Shown here: piece by piece, positions 45,123 to 54,774 of the stretch
Layout of the letters: each line of letters begins with the position of its first letter
Numbering within the stretch: position 1 is the first letter of the stretch
Assembly (NCBI GenBank): GCA_032068765.1
Contig: DAMBHY010000001.1
Location: 62,001 to 126,000, forward strand
Length of the DNA: 64,000 nt
Origin: DAMBHY01 sp032068765
Lineage (GTDB): Bacteria; Bacteroidota; Bacteroidia; Bacteroidales; Dysgonomonadaceae
Direction: 5' to 3'
Program-made: the position numbers and the translations under genes
The notes under the pieces: generated by a model
Told to the model about the DNA's origin: nothing
The model's database searches: none
The model's input: the letters and a program-made list of their open reading frames with translations, nothing else

Positions 45123-46538
45123 TTAGTCTTCTAAGGATTTTTTAGGTACTTCAATTAAAGCAAATCCTGCATCGTTTGAGGCTGTATAAAGCATTAATGA
45201 AACATCTTCTCCCTTTTCATTTTTTGTAATATAATACCCTGTTTGAGTTGATGGAGAGGTATTAACTCCACCTCCAATAGAATATTGTAACAGAGGTTTT
45301 TTATCACCTTTTTCAAATAATTGTAATGCTTCAACAGTATTTGCGCCCTTAGTTATATCATATATATATAAAACAGCACTGCCTGACATTCTAGGAGCCG
45401 TTGTCATCATCAAATATCTTTCACCGTTAAAGGTAAATATTCTTGCATCTGAACCTTGCAGATTAGGTGTTGTATCATCTGATAATGTATATAGAAGTCC
45501 TCCATCTTTATTGACAACATATATCGGTGCATAGAAACTTGTTTGAAGATAATCATCCGTTTTTTCTACACGATTCATGCTCATACCCATAGTAATACCT
45601 TTTTGAATAGGCAAAACTTTAACTTCAGTAATTTTAGTGAAATTAGAAACTGTAAAACGCGTTATTTCTGTTGCTTTATTATCTGCAAAGAAAATATATC
45701 CATTACCATTTTCATCTAAGTTTGAAGACATATTATCTCCATGTCTTATGCCCATTCCTGGATAATTTACAGGATCATCATTGAAGATTAAAGTAGATTC
45801 AGCATTAGGATCTTCTCCCCAATGATAAATTTTCATTCCGTATTTACCCGAAAGATTTGCAATTAGAGTATGACCTTTATGTTTGCTTCCAACATTTACA
45901 GGAAAAGTACCTCCGGCAACACCTTTTAAATTCAAAGGAATAGGATTAATCACATTCTTTTTTAAATCTTCAACTTTTAAAAGATGAGAACCACCTGTTG
46001 CACGAGTAACTATCAGCACATACTCTCCATCAAATCCTGATCCACGGGTAAGAGAGGATTTAAATGTTTCGTACGTAGGGTTACCTAAATCATTTCCTGA
46101 ATAATCATAATACATTGCTTTCTCCCAATCAGCTCCAAATACAGGTATATTCAATCTCAAAGTAACTGCATATTCTCTAAATCGAGAACCATTAATCACC
46201 TTAATTATAATTTCTTTTCTATCTTTATTTTCCTCAAATACAAATGGATAAGTTTCTTTATCTAATTTAGCACCATTCGACATCTCAGCTTCAAATCTAA
46301 TTGCGGAAACGTCAGTACGAGGATCAATTCTGGGGAATTTTACAGTTTTAGTATTTTCATCAATTATACCTTCGAGAACTGTCTTGCCATCAATTCCAGC
46401 ATTCAATATTTTAATTGATTTCAATACTACTTCATCAGTAGAATCCACATTTGAAGGAAGATTATCAGAACATGATATAAAAAATATCATTGAAAGTATT
46501 CCTCCAAATACCAATATTTTATTGATTATATTTTTCAT
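45123..46538 (-). CDS. DUF4623-like surface lipoprotein of a SusCD locus
   Basis: 471 residues. Signal with lipobox FFISCSDN. Residues 35-130 look like one or two small beta domains (DUF5018-like: ETYPFVFEENKDRKEIII). The main part (about 140-465) reads as a propeller-like repeat of strands: DGEYVLIVTRATGG, HTLIANLSGKYG, NGYIFFADNKATEITRF, RYLMMTTAPRMSG. This pattern fits DUF4623, which I recall next to SusC/SusD genes; the assignment is moderate. It occupies the place of a SusE/F-like glycan-binding protein, 30 bp after susD and 76 bp before the GHL10 gene. No catalytic motif seen. Confidence 0.68.
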   Translation of the reverse strand: MKNIINKILVFGGILSMIFFISCSDNLPSNVDSTDEVVLKSIKILNAGIDGKTVLEGIIDENTKTVKFPRIDPRTDVSAIRFEAEMSNGAKLDKETYPFVFEENKDRKEIIIKVINGSRFREYAVTLRLNIPVFGADWEKAMYYDYSGNDLGNPTYETFKSSLTRGSGFDGEYVLIVTRATGGSHLLKVEDLKKNVINPIPLNLKGVAGGTFPVNVGSKHKGHTLIANLSGKYGMKIYHWGEDPNAESTLIFNDDPVNYPGMGIRHGDNMSSNLDENGNGYIFFADNKATEITRFTVSNFTKITEVKVLPIQKGITMGMSMNRVEKTDDYLQTSFYAPIYVVNKDGGLLYTLSDDTTPNLQGSDARIFTFNGERYLMMTTAPRMSGSAVLYIYDITKGANTVEALQLFEKGDKKPLLQYSIGGGVNTSPSTQTGYYITKNEKGEDVSLMLYTASNDAGFALIEVPKKSLED

Positions 46539-46568
46539 TTTAATAATTAATTTATTTTATATCTTAAT

Positions 46569-48380
46569 TCAATTTTGTGGCCATCCAATGGTTTGATCTA
46601 ATTTATATCCTTTACTTGCATAATCATCTATTTGAGTTTTACCAACTGGGGCTAAATAAGGATTTACATTCAATTGATTTAAAAAAGGTTGACGTCCAAA
46701 TGTTCCTACACTTTTATAAAAACCAACCATTTTAGCATTATTACCACCATTGTAAGGAATAAATTCACCTTTCAAATTTGCTACAGAAAATTTACCTGCA
46801 TTAGCTGCTGTTAATTGATCTTTTGCTTCTTTTGGGAAGTTAACCCATCCTCCGCATAATAGATCCCAATTCTTATCAGTATCCATATATTCTAATTTAG
46901 ACCAACGTTTCAAATCAGCAATACGAGAATATTCAAAGGCAAATTCCATACGTCTTTCCCTACGAATTTCCCAAATTAAAGAAGAAACATCCGCATCTTT
47001 TTCAGGGTCATTAGGTAAAGCACCCAAGTTCAATGCTGCAGTTTCAGTTACACCCATTTCTTTAGCTTCTTTGGCAATAGGTCTCTTACGAAGTTTATTA
47101 ATTGTATTATCAATATCTGCTTGTGAAACAGCTTCTCCTCCAAGAGTAGCTAATTCCGCTTTTGCTTCAATCCAGTTTAATAAAACTTCAGCATATCTAA
47201 GGACAGGATAATCTGTTCTGTTATTAGTACTTGTAAACTCAGAAGGTGGAGCATTCCCCTCTTCAACAGATTTAGCGACACTACGAGGTAAAAACTTATT
47301 AATATACCAATACGAACCTTTATTCTTAGGAGTCGGCTTATCATAAAAAGATGCTTCTAAACGTGGGTCGCGAGTTTTAATCATAGAAGCTAATTCAAAA
47401 TTTGTTGCATTAGCAACAGTTGAATTTTGCCAAGCTTGACCATCATTACAGATAAAAGCTTTTAATAAATCTGCCGTAGGTCCATAATTTACAGCCTCTG
47501 ACAGATTATTATAAGAAGCAACACTATGAGTAATGCCTACCGCGGGGTCATAATGACGATAAAGAATTACATCTTTATTACCTGCTAAGTTTTCAGAAAC
47601 GAATAATGATCTGAATTCTGATACAATATCATATTTACCGCTAGCCATTACATGATTACCAGCCATCATTGCCAATTCTAAGAATTTCTTAGCCTGTGCA
47701 TTATTTTTATAATAGTATTTTTGCCAAGTCCCTTCTGTCAATGCAAGTCTTGTTATAAAACCAGCAACAATATCTTTGTTTATATTCATTGGTCCATCAT
47801 TAAGTCTCACATTTTTTAGAGCATAAACCATGTCATCATAAACAGCATTCATTACTTCGTTACGAGGAGTACGTGCCTTGTAAAGATTATCTAAATCATC
47901 ATCCTTCAAAACAAAATCGTAATAAGGAACATCTCCATAAGCAGTTACCAATTCAGAATACTCCATAGCTCTAAGAAAACGGCCAACACCAGACCAATGA
48001 TTGTATGCTTCCTGACTTAGAACATTCTTCATTCTGTTTTCAACTCTATCAATCATTATGTTAATAGAACGAAGTGTTGACATGCCCCATATTTGACTGT
48101 TAGGCACCGCACGGGTAAAATTACCTTGTGTGCCATTATGTACAATATCATCACTAAAAGTAAAGCCTGTTAATGGAGCTGAACCGTTAGACCATCCAAC
48201 TCCATAACCAACAAAAAACATAGGATAAAATTTATTAGCATAAAGTCGAACATTTGCTTCTGTTGTCCAAGCAGTTTCGTCATTTTCTTGAGTCAATGGC
48301 GGTCTGTCTAAAAAATCATTACAACTGATGAACAATAACATCAGAGACATAACCAATATAGGAAATTTATTATATTTCAT
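46569..48380 (-). CDS. susD: SusD/RagB-family nutrient-binding lipoprotein
   Basis: 603 residues. Signal and lipobox LLFISCNDF (Cys about residue 20), then FLDRPPLTQ, the standard SusD beginning. Tetratricopeptide-like helices carry YSELVTAYGDVPYYD and the C-terminal RRERRMEFAFEYSRIADLKRW, the most recognisable SusD signature. It acts as the lid of the SusC-like barrel encoded 18 bp upstream. The pair imports an oligosaccharide or other ligand over the outer membrane; specificity is not deducible. Length is somewhat above the usual 500-550. Confidence 0.95.
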   Translation of the reverse strand: MKYNKFPILVMSLMLLFISCNDFLDRPPLTQENDETAWTTEANVRLYANKFYPMFFVGYGVGWSNGSAPLTGFTFSDDIVHNGTQGNFTRAVPNSQIWGMSTLRSINIMIDRVENRMKNVLSQEAYNHWSGVGRFLRAMEYSELVTAYGDVPYYDFVLKDDDLDNLYKARTPRNEVMNAVYDDMVYALKNVRLNDGPMNINKDIVAGFITRLALTEGTWQKYYYKNNAQAKKFLELAMMAGNHVMASGKYDIVSEFRSLFVSENLAGNKDVILYRHYDPAVGITHSVASYNNLSEAVNYGPTADLLKAFICNDGQAWQNSTVANATNFELASMIKTRDPRLEASFYDKPTPKNKGSYWYINKFLPRSVAKSVEEGNAPPSEFTSTNNRTDYPVLRYAEVLLNWIEAKAELATLGGEAVSQADIDNTINKLRKRPIAKEAKEMGVTETAALNLGALPNDPEKDADVSSLIWEIRRERRMEFAFEYSRIADLKRWSKLEYMDTDKNWDLLCGGWVNFPKEAKDQLTAANAGKFSVANLKGEFIPYNGGNNAKMVGFYKSVGTFGRQPFLNQLNVNPYLAPVGKTQIDDYASKGYKLDQTIGWPQN

Positions 48381-48398
48381 TTTTTATTAATTTAATAG

Positions 48399-51300
48399 TT
48401 AAAGACTAATTTGCAAACCAACTGATGCTGATTTAAAACTTGGGTTGGATGTACCTGTTCTACCTAAATTATAACTGCCATCAGTTCTTAACATTGATAT
48501 GCCGGAAATAGCTTCGGGATCAATAGGAAGACCTCTTAATTTATCAAAAGTAACAAAGTTCTCTAAAGACAAATAAACACGAGCTTGATTTAAACCAACA
48601 TAGTCAATAATATTTTTAGGGAAAGTATAACCTAAAGTAATATTTTTAATTTTAAGATATGCCATATTCAAAAGATATCGACTTTGAGGTACCATCACAA
48701 AGCCACTATTAGCTCCACTTAAATTCCAAGCACGTGGATAAAAAGCATCTGTACGATCCTTTTTCCAGAAATTTTCTGCAATTGCCTGAGGCATTGCTCC
48801 ATCTTTTACATGGAAACCTGGAATAGCTAATTGACCTGCACCCCAAATTTGTCTTTTACCTACACCTTGGAAAAATACAGAAGCGTCAAAACCTTTGTAA
48901 TCTGCACCTAATCTTAATCCGTATTCAAATCTTGGAGTAAAATTACCTATTACGACACGATCTCCATGATCTCCGTAAGTTCCTTTACCCGGTGTAATAT
49001 AACCGTCACCATTCACATCTACGAACTTAACATCTCCAGGAGCTATTAACAATGTTTGGTTACCATCTTCAAAATAAGTTTGATAGACAGGGTTGTTACC
49101 TGCTAATTGGTTTGTACGCTTAGGTGTTCCTTCCCAAATAATAGTTGTTTGTTTGAAATTTCCTTCTGCATCATACACGAAGTCTTCCTTTTGATACAAT
49201 CTATCTGTTACATAACCATATATATCTCCATATCTTTTACCGGTTACGAATGTATTATCCACTAACCTATTTTCAGGAGCAATATTCCAGTCTGCGGCTC
49301 TTGTAATGTCTGTAATTGCATCATATACGTTTGCATTTACAGTAATACGCAGACCATTGTCAAAACGATGATTAAAATCAGCCGCAATTTCCCATCCTCT
49401 TGTTCTCAAGTTTCCATAATTACCTTGTGGAGAAGAAGCTCCATAAGAAGAAGGTAGAGCCTGACCGGCAATAATCATATTTTTAGTATCACGTTGGTAC
49501 CATTCGAATACAAAACCTAATTTATTATTAAACATACGCAGATCTAAACCAAGGTTAAATGTTTCTATATCCTGCCAAGTAATTCCTGCAGAAACAGGAT
49601 TAGGTGTACCTAATTGAAAATATTGTTTTCCATCTGCTGTTAACCAACTATTTTTGTCAATATCCATCATAGATAAATATAATGAATTTGAAACTGATTG
49701 GTCACCAATAGACCCCCACGATGCACGTAATTTAGCAAAACTAATAGTACGCTCTAATGGTTTGAAAAAGTTCTCATTAGACATAACCCACCCCGCAGAG
49801 AATGAGGGATACCACTTCCAACGTAAGTGAGCTGGAAATTTAGAAGTAGCATCATATCTAAGATTACCCTCAACTAGATATTTATCCATAAATGAATAGT
49901 TTATTCTACCAAAGAAACCTACTTGTGAGTCCCAATTTGTACCACCACCAACTGTTTCAGTACCAACCGCAAAATCAAATTGTGGATTCAATTCATTTAT
50001 TAACTCTGTTTTATTTGACCAATGTGAAGTCCATTTATAACTTTCAACATTTGTTCCTAACATAAACTTGAATCGATGAATATCTCTTAAATTCAAGTTA
50101 TAGTTAGTAACCGCATTAAATGTTTTTTTGTCTGAAATAAAACTGTTTTTATAATAATAGGTTTTATCTTTAGTTTTTATATCAACTAAAGGAAATCTGT
50201 ATGCAGGTTTGCCTCCATCTTGAGTTACAGTTCCATTTTCATCTACATAAATTTGATTTCCGTTATTATCTAACATTGCAACAGGTGTATACCAAGGTTG
50301 TCTAGCCGTATATGTTGGCATAGATCTTGTAGTCTGATTTACCTGAGTAGTATAAGCATAATCTGCTACAACGTTCCAATCTTTAGTGATATCAATAGTA
50401 GACCCAATAGATAAATTGGTATATCTGTTATTATTAATTGCGGTGTGAGCTTGTTTGGTATCAAAATATGGATCACTGACAACTTCACCATTTTCTAATG
50501 CTCCCGTTGGGAATAAACGACTCCATCTGTAAAGATATAACCATGGGTCAGAACCAAATCCAAATATAGCATTAGGAAATCTCTTTTTGGAATCAGTATA
50601 CATTGCTCCACCTCTAATCGTTAAAAACTTATTTAATTTAGTAGAGAGTTTTAGACTTCCATTCAATCTTGTATAATCATCATTCGTAGCAGGTTTCATC
50701 ATACCATTTTGACCTAGATAACCAAAACTTAAGTTATAAGTCGTCTCATTTCTTTTACCATTTACTGACAAGTTGTGATTTTGAGAAAAGGCAAAATTTT
50801 TAACCATTGCTTCCACTGGGTCATAAATACGATATCCATATTTATCATTACCGTCAAAGAACCAGTCTCTTCCATATACTACAGGATCATTATATTTTAT
50901 AGAATTACCATATTTTTGTTGCCATTCTTTTACTTTCTCAAAACTTTCTCTGTTGACTCTCCAAAATCCACCAGCTGGACCACTTTGTTTCATATTTTCA
51001 TGTGCTTCCAAAGTATATTCCAAACCATCAATACCTGCAATCTCAATTTTCTTAAATGGTGCTTGCCAAGATAAATTATTAGAATATGTAATGTCTGTTC
51101 TTTCAGTATTCGCACCTTTCTTAGTAGTAATTAGCACAACACCAAAAGCAGCCTTTGCTCCGTATATGGAAGAAGAGGCAGCATCCTTCAAAACAGAAAT
51201 TGATTCAATATCGTTAGGGTTTACAACTTGGATACTTGGCACTTCCACATTATCTACTAAAATAAGAGGGGTACTACTACCCATAATAGAACCGATTTGA

Positions 51301-51794
51301 CCTCTAATCTTCATAATTGGATCAGAACCTACCTCACCACTTGGTATAACTACAGACAAACCGGGGATAGTACCTTGCAATCCACGACCGGCATCAGCTA
51401 CTGGTCTACTCGCTAGAACCTCATCGACTTTCACACTTGACACAGCTCCGGTCAAATTAGCTTTCTTCTGTGTTCCATAACCTACAACTACCACTTCGTT
51501 AAGAAGTTCAGTATTAGATTGAAGAACAATCTTCATGTTAGCCGATGCTGATACTTCCTTAGTTTTCATTCCAACATAAGAAACTACCAACATAGATGAG
51601 CTTGGTGCTGACAAGGAGAATTTTCCGTCAATGTCCGTTGAAGCTCCGGAAGTTGTTCCTTTTACTAATACAGAAGCACCGATAACAGGTTCTCCCTTTT
51701 CATCTACCACTATCCCTCGAATCTGCGTCTGAGAGAAAGCCATTCCTATTGACATAAAGAATAGGAATGCGAAAATTTTTAATCTTCTTTTCAT
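48399..51794 (-). CDS. susC: SusC/RagA-family TonB-linked outer-membrane protein
   Basis: 1131 residues. Signal peptide, CarboxypepD_reg-like domain (QIRGIVVDEKGEPVIGASV, 24-100), TonB box and linker (LNEVVVVGYGTQKKANLTGA, near 100-118), plug with the MKIRGQIGSIMGSSTPLILV and AASSSIYGAKAAFGVVLITT motifs, then a large barrel ending in an aromatic residue-rich strand (VGLQISL). It is the TonB-dependent channel that pairs with SusD downstream. No sigma/anti-sigma or hybrid two-component regulator is encoded next to it, so control must be from elsewhere or constitutive. Confidence 0.96.
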   Translation of the reverse strand: MKRRLKIFAFLFFMSIGMAFSQTQIRGIVVDEKGEPVIGASVLVKGTTSGASTDIDGKFSLSAPSSSMLVVSYVGMKTKEVSASANMKIVLQSNTELLNEVVVVGYGTQKKANLTGAVSSVKVDEVLASRPVADAGRGLQGTIPGLSVVIPSGEVGSDPIMKIRGQIGSIMGSSTPLILVDNVEVPSIQVVNPNDIESISVLKDAASSSIYGAKAAFGVVLITTKKGANTERTDITYSNNLSWQAPFKKIEIAGIDGLEYTLEAHENMKQSGPAGGFWRVNRESFEKVKEWQQKYGNSIKYNDPVVYGRDWFFDGNDKYGYRIYDPVEAMVKNFAFSQNHNLSVNGKRNETTYNLSFGYLGQNGMMKPATNDDYTRLNGSLKLSTKLNKFLTIRGGAMYTDSKKRFPNAIFGFGSDPWLYLYRWSRLFPTGALENGEVVSDPYFDTKQAHTAINNNRYTNLSIGSTIDITKDWNVVADYAYTTQVNQTTRSMPTYTARQPWYTPVAMLDNNGNQIYVDENGTVTQDGGKPAYRFPLVDIKTKDKTYYYKNSFISDKKTFNAVTNYNLNLRDIHRFKFMLGTNVESYKWTSHWSNKTELINELNPQFDFAVGTETVGGGTNWDSQVGFFGRINYSFMDKYLVEGNLRYDATSKFPAHLRWKWYPSFSAGWVMSNENFFKPLERTISFAKLRASWGSIGDQSVSNSLYLSMMDIDKNSWLTADGKQYFQLGTPNPVSAGITWQDIETFNLGLDLRMFNNKLGFVFEWYQRDTKNMIIAGQALPSSYGASSPQGNYGNLRTRGWEIAADFNHRFDNGLRITVNANVYDAITDITRAADWNIAPENRLVDNTFVTGKRYGDIYGYVTDRLYQKEDFVYDAEGNFKQTTIIWEGTPKRTNQLAGNNPVYQTYFEDGNQTLLIAPGDVKFVDVNGDGYITPGKGTYGDHGDRVVIGNFTPRFEYGLRLGADYKGFDASVFFQGVGKRQIWGAGQLAIPGFHVKDGAMPQAIAENFWKKDRTDAFYPRAWNLSGANSGFVMVPQSRYLLNMAYLKIKNITLGYTFPKNIIDYVGLNQARVYLSLENFVTFDKLRGLPIDPEAISGISMLRTDGSYNLGRTGTSNPSFKSASVGLQISL

Positions 51795-51838
51795 GTTTAA
51801 ATCTTATTGTTTTTTTATAATAAGTGTATTTTACACGG

Positions 51839-51846
51839 CAAATTTA
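51839..51846 (-). promoter_or_regulatory. Minus-7 box of the susC operon
   Basis: Minus-strand TAAATTTG fits TAnnTTTG, 44 bp before the susC ATG. The nearest TTTG-like element lies 25 nt upstream, a bit too far. Confidence 0.4.
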
Positions 51847-51950
51847 GCACAAAAATTTTAAAGACGGTTAACAAAAATAAAGATTAACGTTTGTGGCGTT
51901 GTGGATGCATATTGTAGAATGTTTGGCCTAATATCAGAAGTTGGTATATA

Positions 51951-51981
51951 AAAAAACGCCCTGAGAAAACTCAGAGCGTTT
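51951..51981 (-). terminator. Intrinsic terminator of the outer-membrane barrel gene
   Basis: 12-bp stem with one mismatch (51954-51965 with 51970-51981), 4-nt loop, and T7 following on the minus strand. Confidence 0.78.
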
Positions 51982-52001
51982 ATATAGTAATTTTAAACTA
52001 A

Positions 52002-52613
52002 TTAGAACATGTAACCTACAGAAAGGTAACCGTTTTGGTTTTTAAGAGTTCCTGCATTTTCAGGAGCAATATTTACTAACCCAAAGTCCCAACCTAAGCC
52101 AAATACGAATCTGTTATATTCAAAGTCAGCTCCAAGTCCTAGGCCAGCGTCAAATCTGTTGAGTCCATTATCAGTAAAAGTATCTTTTTTAATTAATTCT
52201 TTATCATTTAATGAAACTTTAGTTTGGCCACCAACTGCATAGGCAATATATGGACCTGCATGTAACACAAAACGAGTGCTAGTTGCAATAGGTATCTTAT
52301 ATGCAAAATGCATTGGAACTTGTAAATAATACATATTTTGGTTAACTTCACCTGTTACACTCATGAATGAACCTGTGTATTTAGCACCTTTAGTAGTGAA
52401 ATACAAACCTGTTTGGAATGACATGTTTGGCATAAATTCATAATCCATAGCTAAACCTACATGTCCGCCAGCTTTCATATTTTTGTCTGAATATTCATCA
52501 CCATAAACATTAGACATATTAACACCACCTCTGATACCAAAAGATGTTTGTGCGCTAGCAATAGATGCTACCATTAATGCTACTGCCACTAAAGCAAATT
52601 TAATTTTTTTCAT
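52002..52613 (-). CDS. PorT/OmpX-like outer-membrane beta-barrel protein
   Basis: 203 residues. Signal peptide MKKIKFALVAVALMVASIASAQ, then an eight-strand barrel of the OMP_b-brl_2 type: FGIRGGVNMSNV, GGHVGLAMDYEFM, SFQTGLYFTTKGAKY, MYYLQVPMHFAYKIP and FDAGLGLGADFEYN. These small barrels are abundant in Bacteroidota; the exact role is unknown. The ATG at 52613 begins the signal peptide, and a TTG two codons upstream is not preferred. It has its own promoter and terminator. Confidence 0.88.
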   Translation of the reverse strand: MKKIKFALVAVALMVASIASAQTSFGIRGGVNMSNVYGDEYSDKNMKAGGHVGLAMDYEFMPNMSFQTGLYFTTKGAKYTGSFMSVTGEVNQNMYYLQVPMHFAYKIPIATSTRFVLHAGPYIAYAVGGQTKVSLNDKELIKKDTFTDNGLNRFDAGLGLGADFEYNRFVFGLGWDFGLVNIAPENAGTLKNQNGYLSVGYMF

Positions 52614-52708
52614 AATCAATTTTTAATTTAATAATTTAGTTTGTTCAAAAAAATTTATAACTAATGTGTTGTTGTAATATTTCTAATTATTCCTTTTAAA
52701 AAACATTA

Positions 52709-52716
52709 CAAAGTTA
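52709..52716 (-). promoter_or_regulatory. Minus-7 box of the barrel gene
   Basis: Minus-strand TAACTTTG fits TAnnTTTG; the ATG is 95 bp downstream, so there would be a fairly long leader. The rest of 52620-52831 shows nothing further. Confidence 0.45.
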
Positions 52717-52831
52717 TGTCAGTAAACTAATCTAAATTCTTTTTGTTCTAAAATTTCCACCATTTAATTGGTTATTTAACTGTTTTTCGTGCATTACGCC
52801 TCAACACTTAACGGTTATTCACAATATTGCA

Positions 52832-54073
52832 TCATTCAGGAGCAAAAATAATGGTGGAAAAAGAATCATTTTTCCATATTTTGTTTGCCGAGTTTAATAA
52901 ATCTTCTTTTGAAATGGCATCTATTATTCCCAAAGTTTCATCATATGTCTTTAAATCCCCTTTATGCAAAAAATTCTTCACCATTCCTAAAAATAAATTC
53001 TCCTTATTTTCACAAGAAATGGCAAGCTCTCCTTTTACTTTTCTTTTTACAACATTAAGTTGATGGGTAGATAATGCTCCATTCTTGAGACGATTGACTT
53101 CCTTATATATAATGTTTTCACATTTAATCAGATCATCCTCATCGCAAGAGAAATAGATATTGAAAACGCCACAATCACTATAAAAATTTATCGCTGACTC
53201 CACGGTATAAACCAAACCAAACTTCTCTCGCAATGCAACATTCAATCGACTGCTCATATTTGCACCACCCAACAAATGATTGAGCAAAACTGCGTTATAG
53301 CGCTCAGGATGATGAAAGCCGAAAATTGGATTTCCCATCATACAATGTACCAGCGATGTCGATTTCTTTACTTCCACTCTTTGGGGAAGTAGATTTAAAT
53401 AAGGTTTTGTTCTACAGGTTAAGTGATGAGTTGCAACATGAGGAGTATAATAGATTTTTTCTGCATACTTCACTACCTTATTAAACGGATTATTGCCAAA
53501 ATAGAAAAACACCATATTGGACGGTGTATATTGGCGGGCAACAAAATTTTTCAAAATATCGGTATCGATATTTTCCAATGACGCCGTATCACCTAATATA
53601 TAATGTCCCAATTCATGATTTTTGAAAATCAAATTCTCAAATTCATCATAAATTAATTCCGATGGTGCATCATTATAAGAATTTATCTCATCCAAAATTA
53701 CTTCTCGCTCTTTCACTATTTGAATTTGAGGAAATGTGGAATGAAACACCAAATCTTCCAGCAACTCCATTGCACGTTGATAATATTGACTGAGAAAGGT
53801 GGCATAAATAAAAGTTTCCTCTTTAGTGGTAAAAGCATTTAAATCCCCTCCCACATTTTCCATTCGCGAGACAATATGATGAGCTTTTCTCTTGTTCGTA
53901 CCTTTGAACAGCATGTGTTCGATAAAATGCGCTGCACCAAATTCATCCGGATTTTCATCACGCGTCCCTGCATTGATGGCAATACCACAATAGGTAATAT
54001 CAGAGGGATAGTTGCCATACAGTATGCGTAATCCGTTTGGCAACGTATAGGTTTCGTAGGAGTTGTTTGTCAT
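52832..54073 (-). CDS. M16-family zinc peptidase (PqqL/YmxG-like)
   Basis: 413 residues, normal for single-unit M16B peptidases. The inverted zinc motif HxxEH is present (H49, E52, H53 in HFIEHMLFKG), with the distal Glu in REVILDEINSYND. The C-terminal half (TSLVHCMMGNPIFGF, LLGGANMSSRLNVALREKFGLVYTV) includes the R/Y pair typical of active M16 enzymes. No signal peptide, so probably cytoplasmic, acting on small unfolded peptides. Its ATG overlaps the AlkD-like gene stop as ATGA; it is the last gene of a three-gene operon. Confidence 0.93.
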   Translation of the reverse strand: MTNNSYETYTLPNGLRILYGNYPSDITYCGIAINAGTRDENPDEFGAAHFIEHMLFKGTNKRKAHHIVSRMENVGGDLNAFTTKEETFIYATFLSQYYQRAMELLEDLVFHSTFPQIQIVKEREVILDEINSYNDAPSELIYDEFENLIFKNHELGHYILGDTASLENIDTDILKNFVARQYTPSNMVFFYFGNNPFNKVVKYAEKIYYTPHVATHHLTCRTKPYLNLLPQRVEVKKSTSLVHCMMGNPIFGFHHPERYNAVLLNHLLGGANMSSRLNVALREKFGLVYTVESAINFYSDCGVFNIYFSCDEDDLIKCENIIYKEVNRLKNGALSTHQLNVVKRKVKGELAISCENKENLFLGMVKNFLHKGDLKTYDETLGIIDAISKEDLLNSANKIWKNDSFSTIIFAPE

Positions 54074-54774
54074 TTAGTCAAATAATAGGCACGCTTGGCT
54101 GGGGGAAGTTTTTCTATTGCGTAGCGAAGCATAGTGCGTGGCATTTTGTTGTAATAGGAATCCAGAAAATAGGTAAGAATCACAATATTCTTCTTGCCAA
54201 CTTCGCGAAGCATCCATCCTGTAGCTTTATGCATTAAATCGTGCGGATGTGTAAGGAACTTTTCAGCAAGCATAAGGGAGTCTTTGAAATCATGATTCTT
54301 TATAAATGACATTGTCGCGACCATTGCTATTCTTTGCTCCCAAAGATTTCTGCTTTCTGATAATATATATAGAATAGAACGGTCTTTTTTATCATTCAGC
54401 CATTTCCCCAGAATATTATAAGCGGTAATATCCACTAAATCCCAATTGTTGATAGCAGCGGTGTGTTGCAGATAGAAATCCACTATTTCTTTTTTACCGT
54501 CATCTGTCTTCCTATTGAAAAGATGTGTAAGCAAGATAAGCCCGCAAAAGCGGCACTCATGTATTTTGTCGTTCAATAATTGCTCAATATCTGATAGAGA
54601 AATTTCTTTAACGTACTTTCTAGCGATAGCACGTGTTTTTGGAACGGTACATCCCGCGAAGATATCACCTTCAGCATATTCACCCTTGCCGGTTTTGAAA
54701 AAACGCTGAAGAATGATCGCTTTTTCGGGACTTGACGCTGCTACAATATCGTTTTTAATGGATTTGGCTATCAT
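54070..54774 (-). CDS. AlkD-like DNA alkylation repair protein
   Basis: 234 residues of HEAT-like helical repeats, AlkD superfamily. Typical segments: ILQRFFKTGKGEYAEGDIFAG at the N-terminus, VPKTRAIARKY, NNWDLVDITAYNILGKWL in the middle (where the Trp-Asp pair is catalytic in AlkD) and KATGWMLREVGKK in the C-terminal half. AlkD removes alkylated bases (3-methyladenine, 7-methylguanine) without flipping them. Activity of this member is untested. Its start overlaps the dehydrogenase stop (TAATG) and its stop overlaps the peptidase start (ATGA), so expression of the three is coupled. Confidence 0.85.
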   Translation of the reverse strand: MIAKSIKNDIVAASSPEKAIILQRFFKTGKGEYAEGDIFAGCTVPKTRAIARKYVKEISLSDIEQLLNDKIHECRFCGLILLTHLFNRKTDDGKKEIVDFYLQHTAAINNWDLVDITAYNILGKWLNDKKDRSILYILSESRNLWEQRIAMVATMSFIKNHDFKDSLMLAEKFLTHPHDLMHKATGWMLREVGKKNIVILTYFLDSYYNKMPRTMLRYAIEKLPPAKRAYYLTK

